DNA of 64,000 nt from JAAYBF01 sp963715445 (GCA_963715445.1 OY970240.1:1240001-1304000); one strand, 5' to 3'. Numbered from the stretch's first letter, positions 8,975-17,627 are shown. The notes: generated from the sequence alone by a model not told the origin. A program made the numbers and translations.

Positions 8975-10291
8975 ATGCCCGCCGACGAGCGCTCGCGCGA
9001 CCTGTACGCCCGTGCGGTGGAGCTGCTGCCCGGCGGGGTCAACTCGCCGGTCCGCGCGATGCGCTCGATCGGCCGCGACCCGATCTTCGTGGCGGCCGGC
9101 GAGGGCGCCGAGCTGACCGATGTGGACGGCAACCGCTACCTCGACTACGTCTGCTCGTGGGGCCCCTTGATCGCCGGCCACGCCCATCCGCGAGTGATCG
9201 AGGCGGTCACGGCGGCGGCGGCCCGTGGGACGAGCTTCGGCGCGCCCACCGCGGCAGAGGTCGAGATCGCCGCCGAGATCGTCGCTCGCGTGCCGGGCGC
9301 CGAGATGGTGAGGATGGTCAGCTCCGGGACCGAGGCCTCGATGAGCGCGGTGCGCCTCGCGCGCGCCGCGACCGGGCGCGAGAAGCTGCTCAAGTTCGCC
9401 GGCGCCTACCACGGCCACGTCGACGGACTGCTCGCCGAGGCGGGCTCGGGGCTCGCCACGGCGGGCATACCCGCAAGCCCTGGCGTTCCCGCCGCGCAGG
9501 CCGCGGCCACGATCGTCGTGCCGTGGAACGACCGGGGCGCGGTCGAGGCGGCGCTCGCCGAGCACGAGGTGGCGGCGATCCTCGCCGAGCCCTATCCGGC
9601 GAACATGGGGCTCGTCCCGCCCGCGGGCGCATCGGGCGCGGAAGGCGGCTCCTCGGGCGACCCCTTCCTGCCCTTCCTGCGCGAGCAGGCGGATTCGAGC
9701 GGCGCGCTGCTCGTGTTCGACGAGGTGATCTCCGGCTTCCGCGTCGCGCGCGGGGGCGCCCAGGAGCGCGAGGGCGTCACACCCGATCTGACCGTGCTCG
9801 GCAAGGTGGTCGGCGGTGGCCTGCCGGCGGCGGCCTATGCGGGCCGTCGCGACCTGATGGAGCGGGTCGCGCCCGCCGGCGACGTCTACCAGGCGGGCAC
9901 GCTCTCGGGCAACCCGCTCGCCACCGCCGCCGGCCTGGCGACGCTGGAGCTGCTCGACGACGGGGCCTACGAGCGCCTGGGCGCGATCACGAGCGAGCTG
10001 GCGAGCGGCCTGAGGGCGGCGGCCGCCGCCGCCGGGGTGGCCGTGAGCGTGACGAGCGCGCCCGGCCTGCTCACGCTCTTCTTCACCGAGGGCCCGGTCG
10101 AGGACTACGAGGCCGCCAAGGCGTGCGATCTAGACGCCTTCGCGCGGTTCTGCCGCGCGATGCTCGACCGGGGGGTCTACCTGCCCGCATCGCAGTTCGA
10201 GGCGTGGTTCCCCTCGCTCGCGCACACCGACGAGCAGCTCGAGCGCACGCTCGCCGCCGCCGCCGAGTCTCTGCGGGAGGTCGCGCGGTGA
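8975..10291 (+). CDS. hemL: Glutamate-1-semialdehyde 2,1-aminomutase
   Basis: PLP enzyme that makes 5-aminolevulinate in the C5 pathway. The 438-aa protein opens with the family sequence YARAVELLPGGVNSPVRAM, carries SSGTEASMSAVRLARA, AEPYPANMGLVPP, FDEVISGFRV and the PLP lysine in VLGKVVGGGLPAAAYAG (K277). Length is normal. It follows the siroheme-decarboxylase-like gene by 28 nt and overlaps the next small gene by 4 nt (GTGA). hemB and hemL together show that the organism starts tetrapyrroles from glutamyl-tRNA. Confidence 0.95.
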   Translation: MPADERSRDLYARAVELLPGGVNSPVRAMRSIGRDPIFVAAGEGAELTDVDGNRYLDYVCSWGPLIAGHAHPRVIEAVTAAAARGTSFGAPTAAEVEIAAEIVARVPGAEMVRMVSSGTEASMSAVRLARAATGREKLLKFAGAYHGHVDGLLAEAGSGLATAGIPASPGVPAAQAAATIVVPWNDRGAVEAALAEHEVAAILAEPYPANMGLVPPAGASGAEGGSSGDPFLPFLREQADSSGALLVFDEVISGFRVARGGAQEREGVTPDLTVLGKVVGGGLPAAAYAGRRDLMERVAPAGDVYQAGTLSGNPLATAAGLATLELLDDGAYERLGAITSELASGLRAAAAAAGVAVSVTSAPGLLTLFFTEGPVEDYEAAKACDLDAFARFCRAMLDRGVYLPASQFEAWFPSLAHTDEQLERTLAAAAESLREVAR

Positions 10292-10662
10292 GCGCCTTGG
10301 CGAAGGTAGTGGAGGCCGTCGAGCCGGCCATCGCCCGGCACGCCGCCCCCGACCCGCCCGAGGACCGCTTCGCCGGCCGCCTTCCGAATCCCGACCGGGC
10401 GTTCACGGCCGAGGCGGTCTTCGAGGGCTACCTCCTCCACTACGGCGAGCCGCGCACGTTCGTGGGGATGGAGCCGGATCTGCGCCTGCTGGCGGGCGAC
10501 GCGCTCTACGCCCTCGGCCTCAGCCGCGTCGCCGAGCGCGGCGACCTGGAGGCCGTCGCCGAGCTCTCGGACCTCATCTCCGACGTGGCGCGCGCACACG
10601 CCGAGGGCAGTCCGGAACGGGCGCGGGAGCGGTGGGACACCGCCGTCCAGCGCCTTGGATAG
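10288..10662 (+). CDS. Small helical protein of unknown function, coupled to hemL
   Basis: GTG at 10288 overlaps the hemL stop by 4 nt and gives 124 aa. The protein looks soluble and mostly helical, with no cysteine pair, membrane helix or recognisable catalytic motif. A stretch FEGYLLHYGEPRTFVGMEPD precedes a helix rich in Ala and Leu (LRLLAGDALYALGLSRVAER). The C-terminus has a repeated acidic/alanine pattern. I do not recognise the family. Translational coupling to hemL and its place at the end of the tetrapyrrole operon suggest a link with tetrapyrrole handling, but nothing in the sequence proves it. Confidence 0.7.
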   Translation: MSALAKVVEAVEPAIARHAAPDPPEDRFAGRLPNPDRAFTAEAVFEGYLLHYGEPRTFVGMEPDLRLLAGDALYALGLSRVAERGDLEAVAELSDLISDVARAHAEGSPERARERWDTAVQRLG

Positions 10663-10787
10663 CGTGTTTTTGGCCCAGCGGCGGGCCTGCGGGCGGGGTG
10701 CCCGAGACCGGGCCGGAAGACGCGCGCGACCTGGTTGAATTTAGTATCCAGCGTCCCGCCTCGCGCGCGGGCCCCTGGACTCACCAC

Positions 10788-11450
10788 GTGGCCAACTCCC
10801 CGAACACACGCAAGCGCAAGTCGCGCTACACCGCCGACCGGAACATTCCGGGCGCCTTCGAGGGCGAGACGGTCACGCGTCGCGGCCTGATGACCGGCGG
10901 CGCGATGGCGGCCGGCGGCATCGCGAGCGCCGCGTTCGGCCTGCCCGTGCTGGGCTTCGCGCTCGGCCCGATGTTCGAGGAGAGCGCCGACGGCGGCTGG
11001 CAGGACGTCGGCTCCGAGGACGACTTCAACGCCGAGACCTACACCCCGGTGGTCACGAACATCATCGCCTCGGTCGGCGAGGCGGGCAAGACGACCGTCT
11101 ACATCCGCCGCTTCGACCCGGCCAGGGACGCCGCGCGCAACAAGGACCAGCCCTACGTGGCGATCTCGACCCGCTGCGCGCACCTCGGCTGCCCCGTCCG
11201 CTACATCCAGGCCTCCCAGAAGTTCGTCTGCCCCTGTCACGGCGGCGTGTACGACTTCGAGGGCAAGGTCGAGGGCGGCCCGCCGGTGCGGCCCCTCGAT
11301 CGCTTCTACACCCAGGTCACCAAGGGTCGTGTCGAGGTCGGGAAGCGCTTCTCGGTCAACTCCGAGCTGGAGCGCTTCTCGCCGCGCGACCCGTCCAACC
11401 ACCTCGACGGGCTGTGGCAGTACCTCTACCCGTCGCGGCCGAGCGCATGA
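10788..11450 (+). CDS. qcrA: Rieske iron-sulfur subunit of the menaquinol:cytochrome c reductase
   Basis: The Rieske 2Fe-2S motifs are CAHLGC (C130, H132) and CPCHGG (C148, H151), with the disulfide cysteines C135 and C150 present. The N-terminus holds a twin-arginine element (VTRRGLMTGG) before a hydrophobic helix, so export through the Tat system encoded downstream (15423-16457) is likely. The GTG at 10788 gives 221 aa; the open frame extends further upstream but has no conserved content. A short AT-rich dip at about 10734-10748 is the only promoter-like stretch ahead of it. First gene of qcrA-qcrB-qcrC; its stop overlaps the next start (ATGA). Confidence 0.93.
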   Translation: MANSPNTRKRKSRYTADRNIPGAFEGETVTRRGLMTGGAMAAGGIASAAFGLPVLGFALGPMFEESADGGWQDVGSEDDFNAETYTPVVTNIIASVGEAGKTTVYIRRFDPARDAARNKDQPYVAISTRCAHLGCPVRYIQASQKFVCPCHGGVYDFEGKVEGGPPVRPLDRFYTQVTKGRVEVGKRFSVNSELERFSPRDPSNHLDGLWQYLYPSRPSA

Positions 11451-12262
11451 CCCCGCGGCTGCCCAAGGTCATCCGTCCCGCGCCGCCGCGTCCCGGCGCC
11501 GACGAGAGCGCCACCAACGGCGCGCCCAAGCCGGGCGCCGTGGACCAGGTCAAGGAGCAGAGCGCCGAGGCCGGCATCGGCGCCGTCGCCTGGCTCGACG
11601 AGCGCACGGGCGCCAGCCCCTTCCTGCGCGGCTTCCTCTTCCGCAAGGTGCCGAAGGGGACCAACTGGTTCTACACCTTCGGCTCGGCGGCGATGTTCGC
11701 CTTCGTGTCGCAGGCGGTGACGGGCGTGTTCCTCGCGATGTACTACGAGCCCGACCCGGCTCGTGCGTACGAGTCCGCCTCCCACATCACCAACGACCTC
11801 TTCCTCGGCGAGCTCGTGCGCGGCATGCACCGCTGGGGCGCCACGGTGATGATCGTCCTGATCTTCCTCCACATGGCCCGGACCTTCATCTTCGGCGCCT
11901 ACAAGTACCCGCGCGAGCTCAACTGGGTGATCGGCGTGGTGCTGCTCGTACTGACGCTGATGATGGGCCTCACCGGCTACCTGCTGCCCTTCGACCAGCG
12001 GTCGTTCTGGGCCACCGTCGTGGGAGTCAACATCAACGCCTCGGGCCCGATCATGGGGCCCTACCTCGCAGACTTCATGCGCGGCGGAGCGGAGTTCGGC
12101 GCCACCACGCTGAGCCGCTTTTACGCGATGCACATGATGCTCATCCCCGGCCTGATCGGTGCGCTGATCGGCGCCCACCTCTACCTCGTCGCCAAGCTCG
12201 GCACCAGCGCCCCGCCGTGGCTGAAGGCGGAGAAGAAGTCGCTCAAGCGCGAGGAGATCTGA
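11447..12262 (+). CDS. qcrB: Cytochrome b subunit (b6-type N-terminal half)
   Basis: Four-helix cytochrome b6-type protein of 271 aa that binds the two b hemes and forms the quinol site. Visible heme-ligand regions are GMHRWGATVMIVLIFLHMAR and FYAMHMMLIPGLIGALIGAH, each with paired histidines, and the family string GLTGYLLPFDQRSFWATVVG. The first 60 residues are a polar leader. The gene starts by ATGA overlap with qcrA. The second half of cytochrome b is a separate gene (12264-13022). This split form is typical of Firmicutes and cyanobacteria rather than of the one-piece actinobacterial QcrB. Confidence 0.93.
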   Translation: MTPRLPKVIRPAPPRPGADESATNGAPKPGAVDQVKEQSAEAGIGAVAWLDERTGASPFLRGFLFRKVPKGTNWFYTFGSAAMFAFVSQAVTGVFLAMYYEPDPARAYESASHITNDLFLGELVRGMHRWGATVMIVLIFLHMARTFIFGAYKYPRELNWVIGVVLLVLTLMMGLTGYLLPFDQRSFWATVVGVNINASGPIMGPYLADFMRGGAEFGATTLSRFYAMHMMLIPGLIGALIGAHLYLVAKLGTSAPPWLKAEKKSLKREEI

Positions 12263-12263
12263 G

Positions 12264-13022
12264 GTGAACGCGCGCGAGAAGGAGCAGTACCTCCGCGAGT
12301 ACTCGATCCTGAAGAGCCAGGGCAAGCCCTTCTTCCCGTACGCGGTGGCGAAGGACGGCGTGATGGCCACGATCACGCTGCTCGTGATCATCTTGATGGC
12401 CGTGCTGTTCGGCGCGGAGCTCGGCCCCAAGGCCGACCCCACGACGACCACCTACTCGCCGCGACCCGAGTGGTACTTCTTCTTCCTCTTCGAGCTGCTG
12501 CGCGTGGTCAAGCCGCCGGCTCTCGTGTTCGTCGCCACGATCGGCATCCCGACGATCTGCCTGGTCCTGCTGCTCCTGCTGCCGTTCTACGACCGCAGCG
12601 CAGAGCGGCATCCGCTCAAGCGGCCGATCGCGATGCTCGCCTCGGTCATCACCGTCGCGGCGATGACCTACCTGAGCATCCTCGGCGCGATCGCCGGTCC
12701 GCCGAGCCAGGTCGACATCGAAGTCGCGCCGCAGTACCAGCGCGGCGCCGACGTGGCTGCGGCCTCCGGCTGCCTCGGCTGCCACAGGATCGGCCACAAC
12801 GGCAACACGATCGGCCCCGACCTCACCGAGATAGGCGACCGCCTGGGTCGCGACGCGATCGCTCGCACCCTGGTGAACCCGACTTCGCCGATGCCCGCCT
12901 ACCAGAGCCTCAAGGAGGACGAGCCGGAGCAGTTCGACCAGCTCGTCAGCTTCATCGCCTCGCTCAAGGCCGAGAACGAGCACTCCAAGCCCTCGGGCGG
13001 CGGCGAATCCGAGTCGAAGTAG
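12264..13022 (+). CDS. qcrC: Cytochrome b subunit IV fused to a c-type cytochrome
   Basis: The N-terminal half (about 1-145) is subunit IV of the b6f/bc type, with the quinol-site motif PEWYFFFLFELLR near 70 and three transmembrane helices. The C-terminal half is a single-heme cytochrome c domain, heme motif CLGCH (C170, C173, H174), with a likely axial methionine in TSPMPAY near 210. This b-IV/c fusion matches Bacillus QcrC. It passes electrons from the Rieske centre to a downstream oxidase. GTG start 1 nt after qcrB, end 4 nt before menG. The tail after residue 240 is low-complexity Ser/Gly/Glu. Confidence 0.92.
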   Translation: MNAREKEQYLREYSILKSQGKPFFPYAVAKDGVMATITLLVIILMAVLFGAELGPKADPTTTTYSPRPEWYFFFLFELLRVVKPPALVFVATIGIPTICLVLLLLLPFYDRSAERHPLKRPIAMLASVITVAAMTYLSILGAIAGPPSQVDIEVAPQYQRGADVAAASGCLGCHRIGHNGNTIGPDLTEIGDRLGRDAIARTLVNPTSPMPAYQSLKEDEPEQFDQLVSFIASLKAENEHSKPSGGGESESK

Positions 13023-13026
13023 CGCC

Positions 13027-13743
13027 GTGAGCGCCGGAGGAGCCGCCAGCGGCACTCTGCCCGAGGCGCAGGTCCAGGCGATGTTCGATCGCGTTGCGCG
13101 GGTCTACGACCTGCTCAACAGGGTGATGACGGCTGGCATGGACCAGCGCTGGCGCGAGCGCGCTGCCGACCTGGCCGAGGTGCGCCCGGGCGATCGCGTG
13201 CTCGATGTCGCGGCGGGCACGGGCGACCTCTCCATCGAGCTGAACGGCCGCGTCGGCCCGGATGGCGAGGTGATCGGGCTCGACTTCTCAGAGGCGATGC
13301 TCGAGCTCGCGCGCGAGAAGGCGCCGGAGATCCACTTCGAGCAGGGCAACGCGCTCGAGCTCCCCTATGGGGACGGCGAGTTCTCGGCGGCCACCATCGG
13401 GTTCGCCGCACGCAACCTCTCCGATCTCGGGCGCGGCCTGGCGGAGATGCGCCGCGTGGTGCGGCCCGGCGGGCGGGTGGTGGTGCTCGAGATGACGACA
13501 CCCACGAAGCCGCCGCTGTCGTGGTTCTTCCGGCTCTGGTTCGATCGGATCGTCCCGCTGCTCGGCCGCCTCTCCGACGACCCCGAGGCCTACACGTACC
13601 TGCCCAACTCGGTCAAGCGCTTCCCCGGCCCTCAGGCGCTCGGCGCGGAGTTCGTCGCGGCCGGGCTCACCGACGTGCGCTGGGTCCTCACGGCGGGCGG
13701 GATCATCGCGATCCACGTGGGGACGGTTCCCGGAGGCGGATGA
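13027..13743 (+). CDS. menG: Demethylmenaquinone/2-methoxy-benzoquinol methyltransferase (MenG/UbiE)
   Basis: SAM-dependent methyltransferase for the last step of menaquinone synthesis. The 238-aa protein has the family opening VQAMFDRVARVYDLLNRVMT, SAM motif I VLDVAAGTGDLSIEL (about 57-71), GLDFSEAMLELAREK, and IGFAARNLSDLGRGLAEMRR with RPGGRVVVLEM. It lies directly behind the bc complex that oxidises the quinol and overlaps the polyprenyl synthase start by 4 nt. This grouping points to menaquinone as the respiratory quinone. Confidence 0.93.
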   Translation: MSAGGAASGTLPEAQVQAMFDRVARVYDLLNRVMTAGMDQRWRERAADLAEVRPGDRVLDVAAGTGDLSIELNGRVGPDGEVIGLDFSEAMLELAREKAPEIHFEQGNALELPYGDGEFSAATIGFAARNLSDLGRGLAEMRRVVRPGGRVVVLEMTTPTKPPLSWFFRLWFDRIVPLLGRLSDDPEAYTYLPNSVKRFPGPQALGAEFVAAGLTDVRWVLTAGGIIAIHVGTVPGGG

Positions 13744-14729
13744 CGGAGGCGCAGCAGCTCGCCCCCGTCTTCGAGGCGGGCGGTCCCGGGCTCGCGCTGG
13801 GCTTGCGCAGCACCGAGGAGCGCCTGAAGGAGGTCGCGGCGTCCTACGGCGCGGAGCTCGGCGGCCACGCGAGCGGCACTCTGGCCTCGGGAGGCAAGCG
13901 GCTGCGGCCGCTGCTCGTGTTCCTCTGCGCCGGCGGAGCCGAGGGCCGGGAGGCCGGGCTCGTGGCGGCAGGAGTGGCTGTCGAACTTCTCCACATGGCG
14001 ACGCTCGTCCACGACGACGTGCTCGATCAGGCCCCGTTGCGCAGGGGGTCGCCGACGGTCTTCGCGCAGGCCGGCCGCCTGGCCGCCACGGCGACTGGCG
14101 ACCTCCTCTTCTCGCGCGCCTTCGCCGAGCTTGCCGCCACCGGGAACGAGCACTCGGTGCGGGCGCTGTCGGAGGCCTCCTCCGCGCTCGCTCGCGGAGA
14201 GCTGATGCAGCGGGCCGACGCGTGGTCGCCCACGGTCACCTCCGAGCGCTACCTCGAGCGCTGCGCGCTGAAGACGGGGAGCCTCTTCGCTGCGTCGTGC
14301 CGCTTGGGGGCGGCATTGGGGGGAGCCGACGCGGCCACGGAGGAGGCCCACGCGGGGTTCGGCGAGCGCATCGGCCTCGCGTTCCAGATCCTCGACGACG
14401 TCCTCGACGTGTCCGGCCCGCCCGAGCGCACCGGTAAGCACCGCGGCACGGACCTGCTCGACGGCACCGTCACCCTGCCGCTGATCGAGGGGCGCCGTCT
14501 CGATCCCGAACTGGCCGCGCTCGATCTGCGGGCGTCCGTTACGACTCCGGCCGAGGCGGAGGCCGTATGCGACCGCATCGCGGCCACCGGCGCTCTCGAG
14601 GAGGCTCGCAGGCAGGCGCTCGACCACGTGGCGGAGGCGAAGGCCGGGCTCGACCGGGTGCAGCTGAACGCGCCGCAGCGGCGGGCGCTGGAGCTCGTCG
14701 CCGACGGGGTGGTCGAGCGCTACTCCTAG
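13740..14729 (+). CDS. Trans-polyprenyl diphosphate synthase (menaquinone side chain)
   Basis: 329 aa with the two aspartate-rich motifs of long-chain trans-prenyltransferases: LVHDDVLD (about 89-96; the Asp pairs bind Mg-diphosphate) and FQILDDVLD (about 214-222), plus GGKRLRPLL near the N-terminus. Residues just upstream of the first motif are VELLHMAT; the small Ala/Thr there are consistent with a medium to long product (C35-C45), but chain length cannot be read reliably. The overlap with menG strongly suggests that it makes the menaquinone tail. Confidence 0.88.
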   Translation: MTEAQQLAPVFEAGGPGLALGLRSTEERLKEVAASYGAELGGHASGTLASGGKRLRPLLVFLCAGGAEGREAGLVAAGVAVELLHMATLVHDDVLDQAPLRRGSPTVFAQAGRLAATATGDLLFSRAFAELAATGNEHSVRALSEASSALARGELMQRADAWSPTVTSERYLERCALKTGSLFAASCRLGAALGGADAATEEAHAGFGERIGLAFQILDDVLDVSGPPERTGKHRGTDLLDGTVTLPLIEGRRLDPELAALDLRASVTTPAEAEAVCDRIAATGALEEARRQALDHVAEAKAGLDRVQLNAPQRRALELVADGVVERYS

Positions 14730-14774
14730 CCGCGCTCGCGCCGGGCGTTCCGCCCGATCCTTTACGCTCCCGCG

Positions 14775-15347
14775 GTGGTCTTGAGCGACAAGACAATCCG
14801 GGCGGAGATCGAAGCCGGTCGAATCGTCGTGGATCCCTATGACGCGGACCTGGTCCAGCCGTCGAGCATCGACGTGCGCGTCGACCGCCGCTTCCGCGTC
14901 TTCCACAACGCCCGCTACCCGTACATCGACGTTCGTCAGCCGATGGATGACCTCACCGAGCTGGTGGAGATCCAGGGCGACGAGCCGTTCATCCTTCACC
15001 CCGGCGAGTTCGTGCTGGGCCAGACGCTCGAGTGCGTGACGCTCCCCGACGACCTCGTTGCGAGGCTCGAAGGCAAGAGCTCCCTCGGCCGGCTGGGCCT
15101 GCTGATCCACTCCACGGCCGGATTCGTGGACGCCGGCTTCTCCGGCAACCTGACGCTCGAGCTCTCGAACGTGGCCAACCTGCCGATCACGATCTACGAA
15201 GGGATGCCGATCGGGCAGATCTCCTTCATGCGGATGGACGGGCCGGTCGAGCACCCGTACGGCTCGAAGGAAATGGGCAGCAAGTACCAGGGCCAGGAAG
15301 AGCCGACCCCGAGCCGGTTCTACAAGAACTTCGACAGCACCCGCTGA
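14775..15347 (+). CDS. dcd: dCTP deaminase, probably dUMP-forming
   Basis: Hydrolytic deaminase of pyrimidine nucleotide metabolism, 190 aa. Motifs are PSSIDVRVDRRFRVF, LEGKSSLGRLGLLIHSTAGF, VDAGFSGNLTLELSN and the C-terminal GSKYQGQEEPTPSRFY. The HSTAGFVDAGF form (about residue 111) is that of bifunctional dCTP deaminase/dUTPase enzymes such as the mycobacterial and archaeal ones, which release dUMP directly; in the Escherichia type the segment differs. GTG at 14775 is used; a TTG two codons later (14781) is also possible. It stands between the menaquinone genes and tatA. Confidence 0.9.
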   Translation: MVLSDKTIRAEIEAGRIVVDPYDADLVQPSSIDVRVDRRFRVFHNARYPYIDVRQPMDDLTELVEIQGDEPFILHPGEFVLGQTLECVTLPDDLVARLEGKSSLGRLGLLIHSTAGFVDAGFSGNLTLELSNVANLPITIYEGMPIGQISFMRMDGPVEHPYGSKEMGSKYQGQEEPTPSRFYKNFDSTR

Positions 15348-15422
15348 TCCAGTCGGCACTCCACGCCGAAGTGCTCTTCAGCCTCTAACATCAGGCTTGC
15401 CCCGAATCGCAGGAGCCGCACC

Positions 15423-15656
15423 ATGCCGAACATAGGTCCACTCGAGATCATCATCGTCCTGGTGATCGTGCTGCTCATCTTCGGGCCCAAGCGGCTCCCC
15501 GATCTCGGCCGCTCGCTCGGCAGCGGCATGCGCGAGTTCAAGGACTCCGTGACGGGCAAGGACAAGGACAAAGAGGAGCTCCGCGCGGGCGAGGTGGACC
15601 CTGTCACCCCGCCGCCGCGCGTCGAAGAGCCCGAGTCCGCTCGCCGCGACGCGTAG
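15423..15656 (+). CDS. tatA: Sec-independent translocase protein TatA
   Basis: 77 aa with the TatA layout: short N-terminal transmembrane helix (LEIIIVLVIVLLIFGPKRLP), the FGPKRLPDLGRSLG hinge, an amphipathic helix GMREFKDSVTG and a charged tail. TatA oligomers form the passage for folded proteins with twin-arginine signals. The gene is 33 nt before tatC. No tatB gene is present here, as in many Gram-positive two-component Tat systems. The Rieske protein at 10788-11450 is a probable client. Confidence 0.93.
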   Translation: MPNIGPLEIIIVLVIVLLIFGPKRLPDLGRSLGSGMREFKDSVTGKDKDKEELRAGEVDPVTPPPRVEEPESARRDA

Positions 15657-15689
15657 CCGCGGCTACGCGCCCACGGAGGGTTTGAGTCG

Positions 15690-16457
15690 ATGGCGCGGGT
15701 CAAGCCCCTCGCTCACGACGAGCGGCTGACGGTGGTCGACCACCTCGACGAGCTGCGCTCGCGCATCGTCGTGTCGCTGGCGGCCTTCGGAGTCGTGTTC
15801 GCCGTCTGCGGCTGGCAGAACCAGCGCATCCTCGAGATCGTCAATCGCCCGCTGCCGGACGACTTCGGCCAGCCGATCACCTTCGGCATCACCGAGCCGT
15901 TCACCACCACATTCACGAACGCCGCATATGCGGCGCTCCTGATCTCTCTCCCGGTGCTCCTCTACCAGGCGTACGCGTTCGTGCTCCCGGCATTCAGCCC
16001 GACGGAGCGGCGGGTGGCCCAGCCGCTGATGCTGATGGTCCCGGTCCTGTTCATCCTCGGGGTCGTCTTCTGCTATTTCGTCGTCCTGCCGCCCGCGACG
16101 GACTTCCTGCTCAGCTTCAACGCCAGCGAGTTCAACACGCAGGTGAGGGCGCGGGACTACTACAGCTTCAGCACGATGACGATGGCCGCGATGGGCATCG
16201 GCTTCCAGGTTCCCGTTGGGATCCTCGCCCTCGTCCGGCTCCGGATCGTCTCTGTCGCGCAGCTGCGCCGCCATCGTCGCTACGCGTTCCTGGGTATAGC
16301 GGTGCTCGCATCGCTGCTGCCCACCATCGACCCCGTGACGATGCTGCTCGAGATGGTGCCGCTGGTGATCCTCTACGAGATCAGCATCCTGTTCGCCGCC
16401 CGATTCGGCTACGCGGCGGACGAGGCGCCCGACCCGACCGCCGACGAGAGTTCATAG
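15690..16457 (+). CDS. tatC: Sec-independent translocase protein TatC
   Basis: Six-helix membrane protein that recognises twin-arginine signals. The 255-aa sequence has the N-terminal family motif LTVVDHLDELRSRI, followed by YQAYAFVLPAFSPTERR in the first periplasmic/cytoplasmic region and LLPTIDPVTMLLEMVPLVILYE near the end. The length is normal. ATG at 15690. Downstream after 17 nt is a single-pass membrane protein of unknown function. Confidence 0.95.
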   Translation: MARVKPLAHDERLTVVDHLDELRSRIVVSLAAFGVVFAVCGWQNQRILEIVNRPLPDDFGQPITFGITEPFTTTFTNAAYAALLISLPVLLYQAYAFVLPAFSPTERRVAQPLMLMVPVLFILGVVFCYFVVLPPATDFLLSFNASEFNTQVRARDYYSFSTMTMAAMGIGFQVPVGILALVRLRIVSVAQLRRHRRYAFLGIAVLASLLPTIDPVTMLLEMVPLVILYEISILFAARFGYAADEAPDPTADESS

Positions 16458-16474
16458 CTAGTCTCCGCGGCAAG

Positions 16475-17176
16475 ATGCTCTTCGATCTGCAGGGAAAGCG
16501 GCGCCGGCTCGTTCAGGGGACTTACCTCATGCTGGCCGTCCTGATGGGCGGCGGCCTGGTGCTCTTCGGCATCGGCGGCGATGTCTCGGGAGGCCTCTTC
16601 GATGCGTTCTCGGATCGCTCGGGCGGAACCGGCAACGACGTCGTGGAGGAGCGGATCGAGCGCAACGAGGAGCGCGTTCGCAAGAACCCCAAGGCTCTGC
16701 AGGCGCGCAAGGACCTCGTGCGCGACTACTACTCGGTCGCCGGAGGGCTGATGAGCGAGGGCGCCACGAGCTTCCCCTCCGAGGCGAAGGACGAGCTGCG
16801 CAAGGCCGCTTCGAACTGGCAGGCCTACCTGAAGCAGGAGTCGGGCGACCCTGATCCGACGGTGGCGGGCTACGCGCTCCAGGTGTACGACCCGTTCGCC
16901 CTCGACCGGCCCAAGGATGCGCTCGCCGCCGCCCGCATCATCGCGGCGGACGGCAACGATTCGCGCTCATATCTGCTGCTGTACCAGTACGCGCTCCTTG
17001 CCGAGGACAAGAGGACCATCGAGCTGGCCAGGCAGAAGGCGCTCAGCCTGACGGCCGAGAAGCGCCGCCGTGCTCTGCGCAAGCAGATGGATGAGATCAA
17101 GAGCGCGGTGATCAGCCAGCAGGTCCAGAGTGGCGACATCGACCTCCAGGGCGCCACGCCCCAGCAGCAGCCCTAG
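16475..17176 (+). CDS. Membrane-anchored helical-repeat protein of unknown function
   Basis: 233 aa. A single N-terminal membrane helix (GTYLMLAVLMGGGLVLFGIG, about 13-32) is followed by a soluble region of helices that resembles degenerate tetratricopeptide repeats (RVRKNPKALQARKDLVRDYY; later DALAAARIIAADGNDSRSYL and LYQYALLAEDKRTIELARQK). The final 20 residues are Gln-rich. It follows tatC closely, so it may be a scaffold in envelope biogenesis, but the family is not recognised. The layout is reminiscent of SurA/YfgM-type membrane-anchored chaperones only in outline. Confidence 0.75.
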   Translation: MLFDLQGKRRRLVQGTYLMLAVLMGGGLVLFGIGGDVSGGLFDAFSDRSGGTGNDVVEERIERNEERVRKNPKALQARKDLVRDYYSVAGGLMSEGATSFPSEAKDELRKAASNWQAYLKQESGDPDPTVAGYALQVYDPFALDRPKDALAAARIIAADGNDSRSYLLLYQYALLAEDKRTIELARQKALSLTAEKRRRALRKQMDEIKSAVISQQVQSGDIDLQGATPQQQP

Positions 17177-17237
17177 TGCCCTTGCTAGCTAGGGTTCTTT
17201 CCTCTGGCCCTTCGCCACGACGAGGAACAGGAGAAGA

Positions 17238-17588
17238 GTGAACTTCCAGATCAGGGACGAGGAGATCGACGGCGAGACGCACGTCATCGAGTTGGGCGGC
17301 GAGGTCGACCTCTACACGGCACCGGAATTCAAGGAGCGGATGGTCGAGCTGATCGAGCGAGGCAAGAAGCGGATCGTGGTCGACCTCTCGGAGGCGACGT
17401 TCATCGATTCCACCACGCTCGGAGTGCTGGTCGGCGGCGTCAAGCGCCTGCGACCGGCCAACGGCTCCTTGGCGCTCGTCTGCACCGACCAGAACATCAC
17501 GAAGATCTTCGAGATCACGGGGCTGGACCGGGTCTTCCCGATCCACGCCACGCGCGAAGAGGCGCTCGGCTCCTTCCCCCCGTCGTAG
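17238..17588 (+). CDS. STAS-domain anti-sigma factor antagonist (SpoIIAA/RsbV-like)
   Basis: 116 aa forming one STAS domain. Typical pattern: VIELGGEVDLYTAPEFKERM, then VVDLSEATFIDSTTLGVLVG with the phosphorylatable serine near residue 58, and a C-terminal LDRVFPIHATREEAL. Such proteins free a sigma factor by binding its anti-sigma kinase when unphosphorylated. The GTG at 17238 is preceded by an AGGAGAAG ribosome-binding site. No kinase or sigma factor gene is next to it; the only RsbW-like gene in the window (35686-36048) is degenerate and far away. Confidence 0.88.
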   Translation: MNFQIRDEEIDGETHVIELGGEVDLYTAPEFKERMVELIERGKKRIVVDLSEATFIDSTTLGVLVGGVKRLRPANGSLALVCTDQNITKIFEITGLDRVFPIHATREEALGSFPPS

Positions 17589-17627
17589 GCCGACTGCCCG
17601 CGGCTGCGGCCGGCGGGCGTCAACTCG

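Noticed and set aside
10667..10690. T run followed by GGCCC/GGGCC stem after the hemL operon
   Set aside because: The T run is on the wrong side of the stem for a plus-strand terminator, and no minus-strand gene ends there.
13632..15359. 575-codon open frame on the minus strand
   Set aside because: Complement of the polyprenyl synthase and dcd genes, both of which have full motif sets.
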